Origin: Watersipora subatra
Lineage: Eukaryota; Bryozoa; Gymnolaemata; Cheilostomatida; Watersiporidae
Reading direction: 5' to 3'
DNA length: 64,000 nt
Assembly: GCF_963576615.1 (NCBI RefSeq)
Contig: NC_088710.1
Location: 4,258,001 to 4,322,000 of the forward strand
The translations under genes were made by a program, and so were the position numbers. Shown here one piece after another: positions 12,401 through 20,154 of this stretch (its first letter is position 1; each line of letters starts with the position of its first letter). A model generated the notes under the pieces. The model was not told the origin of the DNA, ran no database searches, and was given only the letters and a program-made list of their open reading frames with translations.

Positions 12401-15400
12401 TAATTTTCGGGCTCAAAAAGAATCCTGTGTAATATTTTTTCTTTTTTTCTTTCATACCATCAAGTTATTATTATTAATTTATTATTTAATATAACAATCA
12501 AAGTATAGTGGATACTTTTTCTATACTGGGAATGTTTTACAATGAGGTCACAAATGAAACATTTGAATTGGATTTTCTTTCTGCATCATATGTCCTCATT
12601 ATACACCTCGAACAGATACAGTCTGAGCTATGACCATGTTGACTGATGACCTGTCAGTCAGAACCGATCTAGGTCATAATTTGGATAGGTAGTGAGCACA
12701 GTCGTTAGTTACTAGCAACTGGTACTATTATTCGTCAGACGGTGGTATTGACTAATAGTAGTTATTAGTAGTATTAGTCAAAAGGTGATATAGTGGCTAT
12801 TAGTTCAGAGTTTTACTAGTTGCTTAGTTACTCAAAAGAACTGAAATACAGGGGAACCACGGTTCTCAATCGCTTCGGTTCTCAACCAATTTGGTTTTTG
12901 ACAAAAAAATATGTGAATTGGTCGTCTTGGATCTCAAACATAAACTCGGTTCTCGACCAAACCGGAGCATGCGCATTGGAAGTAAACGTTCGGAAAAGCT
13001 CAGGAAACAACATGGAAACATTTTTCAACAAAGGGATAAGCAAGTTACGCTTCATAAATCCTTTACAAAAAAGAAGGAACCATCTGGGATGACGTCCCTC
13101 TACCAAAGAGATTTGCTAGGGAGATAACTCCTCCAGTTGAGTTACCCTAAATTGTTTTCGAGGAAGATTCTCCTTCAAATATGTGAAGTAAACATGCCAT
13201 TGCTGTTTATATTTTCTTTTTCATACGATTTTTGATGTAACTGATCTGTTCCATTCTTTGCTGTTTCATTATCAGTTTCTGTAATTTTTGATATTGTATT
13301 TTAACCTAGAATGTTTTCAATGTTTTAAGAGAAAGCATACGAAATGTTTACATTTTGTTTTCTGTTTTCATCATCATAGTTACAAAATATTTTATTAAAA
13401 ATAAGCATGATCTATATCTCCCGGTTTTTATTTATAGTATGTAGTATACTGTACAGTTTATGGTGTAAATGTTTAAAAAATACTTTATCGAAGTTGTTTT
13501 CTCGGCTTGGAATGGATTAAAATTTACATAAATTAATTCTACTGGGAATAATTGTTTCGGATCTTGAACAACTTGGTTTTCAGACAACCTTCTGGAACGG
13601 ATTATGTTAGAGAACCGAGGTTTCACTGTATTTGTTATAATGGGACACTATCAGATCAGCTGCACTACTGGTACAGTCAAACCTTCACTAACATTTATAA
13701 TCACCCTTTCACAAGTAAAATTTGAAAAAAGTTTTGCGTTGAAAAAAGTAATTTTAACATATGATATACACAAATTCTCAAACATTTCACTTGTCAACTA
13801 AAAGTAAAAATATAGCAACACTAATAATAAAATACAAAATTAATAAAATATAGAAGTGAAATTAATTTAAGCTACCGTAATTTAAAGTAGAGATAGTTAT
13901 GCTGAGATGTACAGTATAACACCAAATATACAGCCTCCACTTTGAGTACATGTACAGTATAACACAAAATATACAGATTGCAGAGCCTCCACTCTGAGTA
14001 CATGTACAGTATAACACCAAATATACAGATTGCAGAGCCTCCACTCTGAGTACATGTACAGTATAACACCAAATATACAGATTGCAGAGCCTCCACTTTG
14101 AGTACATGTACAGTATAACACCAAATATACAGATTGCAGAGCCTCCACTCTGAGTACATGTACAGTATAACACCAAATATACAGATTGCCAAGCCTCCAC
14201 TCTGAGTACATGTACAGTATAACACCAAATATACAGATTGCAGAGCCTCCACTCTGAGTACATGTACAGTATAACATCAAATATACAGATTGCCGAGCCT
14301 CCTGTGTGAGTACATGTACAGTATAACACCAAATATACAGATTGCAGAGCCTCCACTCTGAGTACATGTACAGTATAACATCAAATATACAGATTGCCGA
14401 GCCTCCTGTGTGAGTACATGTACAGTATAACACCAAATATACAGATTGCCGAGCCTCCACTCGTGTTCAGGGGTCTCTAAGGTAACATCATTGTCTTAAC
14501 ACTTTAGATTTTGCATGAAATTTAGACTTGTACATTTAGATTTTTCCTATTTTTGTATAATACATTATTTTTACACCATATGTAACTTTTTCAAGTATTT
14601 ATCATAGTTTTTAGACTCTGGAACAAATGAAACCAAAGAAAATATATGTTTATAAAAATATTTGCTCCAACATGCAAACATTTCGATATAGGAAGGAAAC
14701 ACAGGAATGGAGTAACTTCAGATGTCGAGGTTTGACTGTAACTAGACTGATGTACCTCGGTATAATGCGTTGATAGTTTCCAGCACAAACTTCAACTTAC
14801 GGGAATTCATGACAAAGTTTTTAGTTTATTCTCTAGGCCAACAAAGTTAGAAGGACTAATAAATTAACTCTGTAGCTCCTCGTAATCTCACATCTAATGC
14901 TGTCTATTATTCAAAGGATGACCTTGACACAAGGTTTTAAAGCTTCGCAGGCATCTGAAATTACAGCAGCAAAAAGTTGAGGCATTTTATTTAGATATTT
15001 TGCGAAAAAAAGTAGGTCAAACAAATTTTTAACAAAGCCTGTAGTTGATGACCTAACATGGAATAGTTGGCAGTTATCAGTTAACCTGACTTATGATATT
15101 CCATAGAATATGCTCACCCTGGCAGCGCTCAAGTCAGAGATGACTTTCACCCTATCACTTCCTCCCATGAATTGTCCCTGTAGTCTATAGAGCTGTAAAT
15201 ATACACATATCCTTATCTACACGTTTATTGATTACTATTTCTTGGATTATAAGAAACATAGCCAACTAACAAAATGCTTGGTCACATGACCACACAAACT
15301 CATTCAGTTGTCTAGCTAATATCTGATGAGGAAATTCTGGCACAGAACAATGTTTTGGTTTTTGGCAAATGTGTTTCTAGATATGTACGCTTTAGTTTCA

Positions 15401-18400
15401 TTTCTTTAGGCATTACTTTAGTTTTGGCAAATGTGTTTCTAGATATGTACGCTTTAGTTTCATTTCTTTAGGCATTACTTTAGTCCCTGCAACGCCTATG
15501 CCATGTTTATGTTAGGCCTATGTTTATGCTGCCTTATGCCATGTTTATGTTAGGCCTAGCTTATGCTGCGCTTATGCCGTGTTTATGTTAGGCCTAGCTT
15601 ATGCTGCGCTTATGCCATGTTTATGTTAGGCCTATGCTTATGCTGCGCTTATGCCATGTTTATGTTAGGCATAGGCTTATGCTGCCTTATGCCATGTTTA
15701 TGTTAGGTCTATGCTTGTGCTGTGATTATGCCATTTTTATGTTAGGTTTACGCTGTGCTTATGCCATAGTTATGTTAGGCGTATGCTTATGCTGTACTTA
15801 TGCCATGTTTATGTTAGGTCTATGCTTATGCTGAGCTTATGCCATGTTTATGTTAGGCGTATGCTTATGCTCTGCTTATGCCATGTTTATGTTAGGCCTA
15901 TGCTATGTTACACTACGCTTACATTATGCGTTTGCCGCTTATGCTATGCTACAGCTCCGTTTATGCAAACCTTATGCTGAGCTGATGTTATGACACTAGT
16001 TACAGATACTTCTGTCTATTATCTTCTCAATGATCTGATATCTTCAACATAAACACACATTACAAGTTCACTAGTCAGCTGTACCAAGTTTACTAATTTC
16101 AACCAAGACATGCATAGAATAGAATATACATGTAGAATATTCTAAAACATAGAATATGTGGGGCCACTAGGGAGATGCTAATAAACTCCATTCCTACTGC
16201 CCTCATTCGTGCAATTTAAAAAAAGTTTACATCATTGTTATAGATTTATTTGAATAGCCTGAATTATATAATGAGTTCTTCACATCGGTACCGGTTTTCC
16301 TGCATGTCAACCAAAGAATAAATATGAATAGTTGTTTTAATTATAGAGCTCCACGTCATAGAAAACCAGTAATTCATTGGCCTAAGAGTTTAAAACAGTC
16401 ATTCTTAACCTCATGCCAGGTAGTTAGTCCTGCGCGAGTCATATGTAAACGGATCGAACCCTTCAAGGTTGGAAATGTGCATACACGTATACCTATATAT
16501 ATTTCTCAAAGTTTGTCATCTGTTTTCTGTTGCTCTTCGGTATGTCCACCTATAGCTATTCAAATCTTGGAACTAAAATTTCACATTCTGCTTGACTTGA
16601 ACTCACAATGATATTTGACAACTTATTTGTAACAAACCGCAGTATTACAATCCAGGTCTTTAACCACGAGCCCACATAAGCTTTCGCACTTTTTTGCTCT
16701 TACTACATAATGTATACATCCTTTGCCGTTTTTACACCCAAATGATATATTATTTCAAACTTTATTAACTCTATGTAACGTGATGCTTTTTCGCATTTTC
16801 GTGAACTTTTATTTCTGGTTTTTCGTAAGATTCAATTACGTAATCGCGGTGAAGGTCAATACTTTTCATGCGGATAACTGTATTATCTCGAGTAGGAATG
16901 GCCTCTATATTCTCTCATTGTTCGGTCAAAGAAAAACAGTCTGATATCCCATTTTTACATTTGTACCAGAATCGAGAGGTACCAGTATAGTCGTATTCAA
17001 ATTTTCGTTTTATTTCTTTGAAATTTATTTGACCTGCACAAAGCATTTTTCTCACGATATTAAGTTTGAAAGTTACAGATGTTTGAAAAAGTTTGAAAAC
17101 CTCCACAGTTGTTTTTATTTCCTCTCTTGATTTATTTCAATTACACAAAACAATTTTCTCATGATATGTAGTTTGAAAGTTAAAATGGCAAACATTGTTA
17201 TATGTTATATACAAATAAATTTTCTGTGGTAAGACTTGTTTATTACCCAGGCAACGCCGGGTAGTACAGCTAGTATAAGTATAAGTATATAAATGCAAAT
17301 ATATATACATGTGTATGTGTATAAAAGTACACAATGCAATTATACTACATCACTGTAAAATGCTTACTACTGTTATTGCACTGCTAATGCAACTACAGCG
17401 ACATGTGGGCTAAAATCTACTGCCATTGCAATGCATTTCACATCTGGGCAGTGAGTACTTATCAATGCGAAATTATGATTTTTTCATAATGATCCCAACC
17501 CTAACTAAACACCATTGTGATGCATTCTATCTCTTAAGCCTGATTCTCATATCGATTGCGAGACTCGACGGTAATCTTGCACAGCAAAACGCTTGCGACG
17601 ATAGGCTCGGTGGCTTCTGTTCACATAAAGCTGCATAAAATATGTTCGCTCGCTCTGCCGTGCTCTGCCGTTTCGATAATGCTGACTTTCACCTGTACAG
17701 TGCATTTTGGGAAGGTTTTGCCTGCGGCTATTCGCGAAATTTGAACAGCACTAAACTCTTGCGTTGACCGCCGGCAGCTACTGGCAGTACTCGGCAGTAC
17801 CCGGCGCGTAGGTTCACATTTCACCGCTGATAACCTGCAGTGCTGTCGCCGGTGCTTTGCGGCGTATATGGGAACCAGGCTTTACATAAGTCTCTAGCGA
17901 GACATTTGATAATGCGGAGAGAAAAAGCCTTACTTCCTCGTGACCTAAATTTATGCATGTCTGTTTGAGAGTGACATACGCAACTGTATTACATCAAATG
18001 TTTCAATGAATCTAAAATCTGACAACTGGTCTGTCATAATCAACCACAGGTCTCTGATTTCAACACATTACTAATAGCTTTTACAACTTTTCAATAGAGG
18101 ATACAAAAATGCAAAAATGCAATCGTTTTCATAGAAATTATGAATCTCTTATTGTTGTTATGTGAAACTTTCTTGAGCATGACAACTAGTAGATCTGTGG
18201 AAGCCTGCACATAGAGCTAACCATTATGACATTTAAGTGAGCCACAAAAATGATGTAGAGCTATTTCTATAGAATAGTGCTATAACAGGTTGATACATTT
18301 TAGCTTGGATTGAGAAACAATTTCTGTTTTGCAATTTCTTTCTAAAGATAAATTTCCACTCTTTCTATCATGGTTGAACCTGGTTCCCGTATGGGATGCA

Positions 18401-19072
18401 AGACCCCGGCGTTTGTTTGCTTTTTTGACCCCATTTGTTTGCTTCCAAAAACCATAGACATCTACATATATGCTAGGAGTTTAGGTAGTGCTTACTGTGG
18501 TCTTTCAGTGTATACATGTAAAGGTTACCTGCTGAGCTGTGAAAGGGCCAGTAGATTTATTGATGACATCATGCTTGGAGCCAGTGAAGACACTCTAAAA
18601 GAAAAGGTGCAGATAAGTTTTCTGAGACATGTGCTAAGGAGAATACAAGGGGCTAAGGAAAATAGGGGCGGGGCTAACAATGTTCTAAGGAGATAGAGGT
18701 GGGGCTAAGGAGAATAGGCGCTGGACGAAGGAGAATAAGGGCGGGCTAACAATGTTCTAAGGAGAATAGAGGCGGGGCTAAGGAGAATAGGGACGGGGAT
18801 AACAAACCCAACAAAGGAGAGACACCAATACTACTACCATGCACCATACAAGTAGTACCATATACTCATATCTCTAAATATAACAAGGTTACTACAATAT
18901 GCATTACAGTAGTATTATATACTCATATCTCTAAATATGACAAGGTTACTACCAAATACAATGCAGTAGTACCATATACTGATATCTCTACATATGAATA
19001 TGGCAATATATTTCAATTATTTCTCACACTTTTCACTTTGGCAGCGAGTTGTTCAAAAGCCTGATACTCCAT
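3427..19072 (-). CDS. Gene A: DUF4476-like, proline-rich protein, 10 coding exons, 327 aa
   Basis: Seen: the joined exons 19072-19028, 18594-18529, 15192-15118, 11903-11809, 11150-11054, 10636-10565, 8392-8219, 6219-6021, 4450-4351 and 3487-3427 give one open frame of 984 nt with ATG, stop, AG acceptors and GT donors in matching phases. All exon lengths recur in gene B. Residues 1-126 contain two related halves with patterns FTAQQLYRL / IYTQQKKDLVKLL followed by QFMGGSDRVKVI / SFGRADQTRVFGIL. Residues ~140-327 are rich in P, Q, G and Y, with a PPAY motif near 282-285. No signal peptide or membrane segment is visible. Known: the F-x-x-Q ... F-x-x-(S/D)DR pattern is typical of DUF4476, a family of unknown function; PPxY motifs bind WW domains. 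Inference: a cytoplasmic adaptor-like protein. Function is unknown. Exon 6 is the least certain exon. Confidence 0.75.
4010..4250. repeat. ACAGCTACAG-type short repeats in intron 9 region
   Basis: Repeated TACAGCTACAGAAC-like and CACACA motifs downstream of exon 9. The same array with different unit number lies at 26060-26310 and again at 56235-56475. Confidence 0.7.
4351..4450 (-). CDS. Gene A exon 9 (PPxY exon, residues 275-308)
   Basis: A 100-nt exon with acceptor tttgtatgtag. It encodes NHASAPPPAYSPVDPQSYPP and then AGVNQYPPQNNI, and includes a PPAY WW-binding motif. The donor is a consensus GTGAGT. If the donor is not used, translation stops two codons later (GTG TGA), giving a shorter C-terminus. 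Confidence 0.72.
4600..6020 (-). repeat. 39-bp minisatellite at the exon 8 donor, gene A
   Basis: Units resembling TTTGATGGTCAGTACTTCC continue from exon 8 into intron 8 (about four units at 5860-6020, one more at 4600-4636) and are split by a transposon. Units are 13 codons. Only the first keeps the GT donor in gene A; later ones read ATCAGT. Confidence 0.85.
4639..5857. mobile_element. TA-site DNA transposon remnant inside the minisatellite
   Basis: Ends are inverted copies (CAATCATACTTTGACTTAC / GTAAGTTGAAGTATTACTG) flanked by TA at 4637-4638 and 5858-5859. The TA matches the AGTACTG of the minisatellite unit. TA targets fit Tc1/mariner/pogo elements. The right arm matches the elements at 10742-11026 and 63420-63690. 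No intact transposase. Confidence 0.75.
6021..6219 (-). CDS. Gene A exon 8 (proline-rich, residues 209-275)
   Basis: A 199-nt exon ending in phase 1 after acceptor cttttaatgcag. It begins NVPEVRPGVQTTVAYQAG, continues with many P and Q residues, and ends LYPAVPFDG. The donor is GATG|GTCAGT. That donor is the first unit of a 39-bp minisatellite running into intron 8. The leftover G joins GA of exon 9 to make a Gly codon, which fixes the boundary. Confidence 0.72.
6389..7263. mobile_element. TTAA-site MITE, family 1, copy 2 (intron 7 of gene A)
   Basis: TTAA at 6385-6388 and 7264-7267 flank ACGTTGACTTGCAA ... TTGCAAGTCAACCT. Gene B has the empty site, a single TTAA at 33034-33037 in otherwise matching sequence. 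Contains a TCACGTGA-like palindrome, as do the other family members. Confidence 0.87.
7612..7762 (+). mobile_element. tRNA-like SINE unit 1
   Basis: Starts near GCAAGATGGTCGATTAAGGC and has GGTTTCGTTCC about 60 bp on, spaced like RNA polymerase III A and B boxes. It ends in the CTTATTATAGT tail shared with the next unit. Family unnamed. Confidence 0.45.
7850..7985 (+). mobile_element. tRNA-like SINE unit 2
   Basis: TGGTCTAGTGGTGCAGTTGG resembles a tRNA A box, GTTAAGTTCC a decayed B box, and the tail CTTATTATAGT matches unit 1. Also present in genes B and C. Confidence 0.5.
8219..8392 (-). CDS. Gene A exon 7 (residues 151-208)
   Basis: A 174-nt phase 0/0 exon with acceptor cacattttcag and donor GTAAGA. 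It starts AGPYQGPPPLASAMGPG and ends QNAGTALFGGILTA. It is the first exon of the Pro/Gly-rich tail. Lengths are identical in genes B and C. Confidence 0.76.
8400..9270. other. Intron 6 of gene A, unclassified
   Basis: Conserved in genes B (34180-35060) and C (60620-61550). No gene or recognisable repeat identified; the small open frames are not conserved. Confidence 0.4.
9276..9465. mobile_element. Left end of TA-site transposon family
   Basis: CAGTCATACTTCTACATATG and following sequence match the left end at 61558 and, more weakly, 4639. The element is interrupted by the CCTCTA-type MITE that follows. Confidence 0.6.
9466..10097. mobile_element. MITE with CCGTAAAACCTCTA ends (gene A)
   Basis: Left end has AACGCCACCTCCATTTGACC-like repeats; the right end is GTTCAAATAGAGGTTTTACGG near 10078-10098. 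A second right arm with the same ATGGAGTGCCATGG sequence follows at 10432-10505, so this locus has a partial tandem duplication. No coding capacity. Confidence 0.65.
10565..10636 (-). CDS. Gene A exon 6 (residues 127-150), tentative
   Basis: A 72-nt block with a good GTAAGA donor and a weak acceptor (tgtcatgtag) reads HQTLAYRTCCCQVFLTPP and then LASVLK. It is the only frame that keeps phase 0 on both sides, and the same 72-nt block exists in genes B and C. The triple cysteine is odd. A second frame is also open, and transposon termini lie on both sides, so exon 5 could instead splice straight to exon 7 in the same phase. Confidence 0.45.
10742..11026 (-). mobile_element. Right end of TA-site transposon with coding remnant (intron 5 of gene A)
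   Basis: Ends in CTCATATGCTGAGGTATGAC, the inverted terminal sequence of the family. A minus-strand frame reads ILDAADHARDDLREGHRSVF then EKVLKIPAKSEGESEAK. The same remnant is at 40200-40500 (with a stop after SVFLV) and 63420-63690. I take it as transposon-derived because a homologous stretch lies in the element at 4639-5857. Confidence 0.55.
11054..11150 (-). CDS. Gene A exon 5 (residues 94-126)
   Basis: A 97-nt exon following acceptor tatatccag. It encodes HIADRQNPQSRELLVK then SFGRADQTRVFGILDE and ends in phase 0 at donor GTACTG, which is GTACAG in genes B and C. It closes the DUF4476-like region. Confidence 0.78.
11151..11808. other. Intron 4 of gene A, no feature recognised
   Basis: Contains the site equivalent to the gene B MITE insertion (TTAA mutated to TCAA at 11199-11202). 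Nothing else recognised. Confidence 0.5.
11809..11903 (-). CDS. Gene A exon 4 (residues 63-94)
   Basis: A 95-nt exon, phase 0 at its start and phase 2 at its end, with a consensus GTAAGT donor. It encodes ILPMIAKDAEPIIKMG and then YTQQKKDLVKLLA, which starts the second half-repeat. The split Val codon is completed by the first base of exon 5, which confirms the pairing. Confidence 0.78.
11904..12848. other. Intron 3 of gene A, 5' part, unclassified
   Basis: Homologous to 42276-43213 in gene B. AT-rich; no gene or repeat identified. Confidence 0.45.
12849..13635. mobile_element. MITE with GAACCNCGGTTCTC ends (gene A)
   Basis: Left end TACAGGGGAACCACGGTTCTC-like, right end GAGAACCGAGGTTTCACTGTA; internal repeats of GGTTCTCGACC type. 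About 0.79 kb without an intact transposase. The gene B copy (43214-45155) carries a further insertion. Confidence 0.7.
13905..14462. repeat. 52-bp tandem repeat, ~10.7 units
   Basis: Unit includes ACAGTATAACACCAAATATA and GCCTCCACTCTGAGTACATG. Gene B keeps a single unit near 46196-46240, so the array expanded in gene A only. Open minus-strand frames of up to 187 codons here are repeat artefacts. Confidence 0.93.
14463..15117. other. Intron 3 of gene A, 3' part
   Basis: Unique-looking intron sequence homologous to 46240-46330 and 48288-48839 in gene B. No further feature seen. Confidence 0.45.
15118..15192 (-). CDS. Gene A exon 3 (residues 38-62)
   Basis: A 75-nt phase 0/0 exon with acceptor atttacag and donor GTGAGC. 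It encodes LYRLQGQF then GGSDRVKVISDLSAAR, the F-x-x-x-SDR block of the first DUF4476 half. One residue (M/T) differs from gene B. Confidence 0.78.
15353..15484. repeat. Tandem duplication of ~63 bp
   Basis: GGCAAATGTGTTTCTAGATA through GGCATTACTTTAG occurs twice in direct succession, identical. Gene B has one copy near 49105. Confidence 0.88.
15493..15910. repeat. 39-bp tandem repeat (ATGCCATGTTTATGTTAGGC), ~10 units
   Basis: Units of about 36-39 bp with variants, in intron 2 of gene A. Gene B has only two to three units at 49180-49270. Confidence 0.88.
16492..17273 (+). mobile_element. Non-autonomous Helitron-like element (gene A intron 2)
   Basis: The right end has hairpin ACCCAGGCAACGCCGGGT (17245-17262), eight bases on CTAG (CTRR), then T, the expected Helitron 3' structure. 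The left end is placed at the TATATATATTTCTCAAAG sequence by comparison with gene B. No Rep/helicase. Confidence 0.6.
17539..17881. mobile_element. GC-richer MITE with GCCTGGTTCCCATAT ends
   Basis: Imperfect inverted ends GCCTGATTCTCATAT and ATATGGGAACCAGGC enclose about 0.34 kb that is richer in G+C than its surroundings. Related copies lie at 50779-51131 and 51624-51974, with a truncated one at 18372-18412. Confidence 0.62.
18372..18412. mobile_element. Truncated GCCTGGTTCCC MITE
   Basis: AACCTGGTTCCCGTATGGGA begins the element, which stops after about 40 bp and joins intron sequence. The gene B counterpart at 51624 is full length, so gene A lost most of it. Confidence 0.55.
18529..18594 (-). 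CDS. Gene A exon 2 (residues 16-37)
   Basis: A 66-nt phase 0/0 exon lies between a pyrimidine-rich acceptor (cttttcttttag) and a GTAACC donor. It contains KHDVINKSTGPFTAQQ, identical in gene B. The first five codons differ strongly between copies. The FTAQQ motif is the FTxxQ signature expected in DUF4476. Confidence 0.72.
18640..18805. repeat. G-rich short repeats (CTAAGGAGAATAGG)
   Basis: Five or so irregular copies of CTAAGGAGAATAGGGGCGGG in intron 1 of gene A. Gene B has two. Confidence 0.75.
18830..18985. repeat. Intron 1 tandem repeat, ~3 units (gene A)
   Basis: Units with ATACTCATATCTCTAAATAT and ACAAGGTTACTAC, the same family as the larger array at 52565-53478 in gene B. Confidence 0.85.
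19028..19072 (-). CDS. Gene A exon 1 (start codon, residues 1-15)
   Basis: The ATG at 19072-19070 opens a 45-nt phase-0 exon, MEYQAFEQLAAKVKS, ending at a GTGAGA donor. It recurs with the same length at 53516-53560 in gene B. The F-x-x-L helix matches the start of DUF4476. The next in-frame ATG upstream is not conserved between copies, which supports this start. Confidence 0.72.
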
Positions 19073-20150
19073 ATCGGAAACCAGTAGACCTGCTTCTTGT
19101 TGTCAGTGTTCAGCTTGAAAACTGATTAGGAATGAGAGCTTTTGAGTGGGATCATTACTCACTATATTTACACATCCATATCATGCGTGCATCAGCCCTT
19201 TGACTAGCCTCAGCGGCCAGTCTTATTGGTTAATCATGGTTTACGCCTCGGTGGTTATGGTGATGTATAGAGGCTGATGTCACTAGCTAGACTTGCCACT
19301 AATGGTTCCCATAAAAAAACAAAAGCTATACAGAGCGTTAATACGCCCCTAAGGCTGAGAAGCTTAATGAGGTTTTAGACATTTGCTCAAATCGGGTCTT
19401 CAATCTGCCTGACCATCCATTACATTCTTACTTCTCTATAAAACCCCTACCCTTTATACCAGACACCAACACCTTGTCAATTTACATTATAGAACAGAGT
19501 TATGCAAAAGGAGCTTTTTCTCACATTCACGTAATTTACTGCGTTACTACTTCTGTTTTTGTTTTATGGTGTAATTTGCTCTAAAAGCAGTGATTGGTGT
19601 AAATAACATAAATATCTATTCATCTATGTTTATATATTCTCATTCATTTAATGGTGATTCAATTTATTATCATATGCCTAAATACCTTGTAGCTATTATG
19701 ATTTATAAGTCGTTGCTTATTCATAGACATTACAGGGTGAAAAAAGCTATATTGTCACATGGCCCACTCGAGGTTTAGTCAAGTTCCAGGGCACTGTATG
19801 GCCCATGAACTGCGAAACAAAACTTTATGAAACACTTTCAGAACAGTTAGTGAATCTTGGAAAAAGAAGTGGTGAATACCACTTTTTTAGTTTATAATAC
19901 AGATGTGGTGAGGCTAAGAGGTCAACTGCGGGTTCAATCTTGTGATGAAATGTGGTATTTTTATTCAAATCCTTGAGACCGCCATTTTGGCATCCATAGG
20001 GTGCAATTGAACGGAGAATAAGAACCGGACAGGCAGATGATACTATGAGTTACTGAAAGGCAGCTTCTTAGCAAAGGGAGTCTTGAAGATGACAGACTCT
20101 TTTTTGTGATAGCAAAGACTGAAACCATCACTTTAGGTTATGGTGAAAAA
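19073..20150. other. 5' flank of gene A
   Basis: Homologous to 1-1800 and 53561-54842 but without the palindrome and LINE block: GTTTTAT joins GGTGTAATTTGC directly near 19567. It represents the empty site. Promoter elements could not be identified. Confidence 0.55.
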
Positions 20151-20154
20151 GACC

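Noticed and set aside
13862-14460. Open minus-strand frames of 126-187 codons in all three frames
   Set aside because: They run through a 52-bp tandem repeat free of stops; the peptide is just the repeat in three frames and gene B has a single unit.
15601-15980. Tyr/Met-rich plus-strand frames
   Set aside because: Translation of the 39-bp intron 2 repeat.
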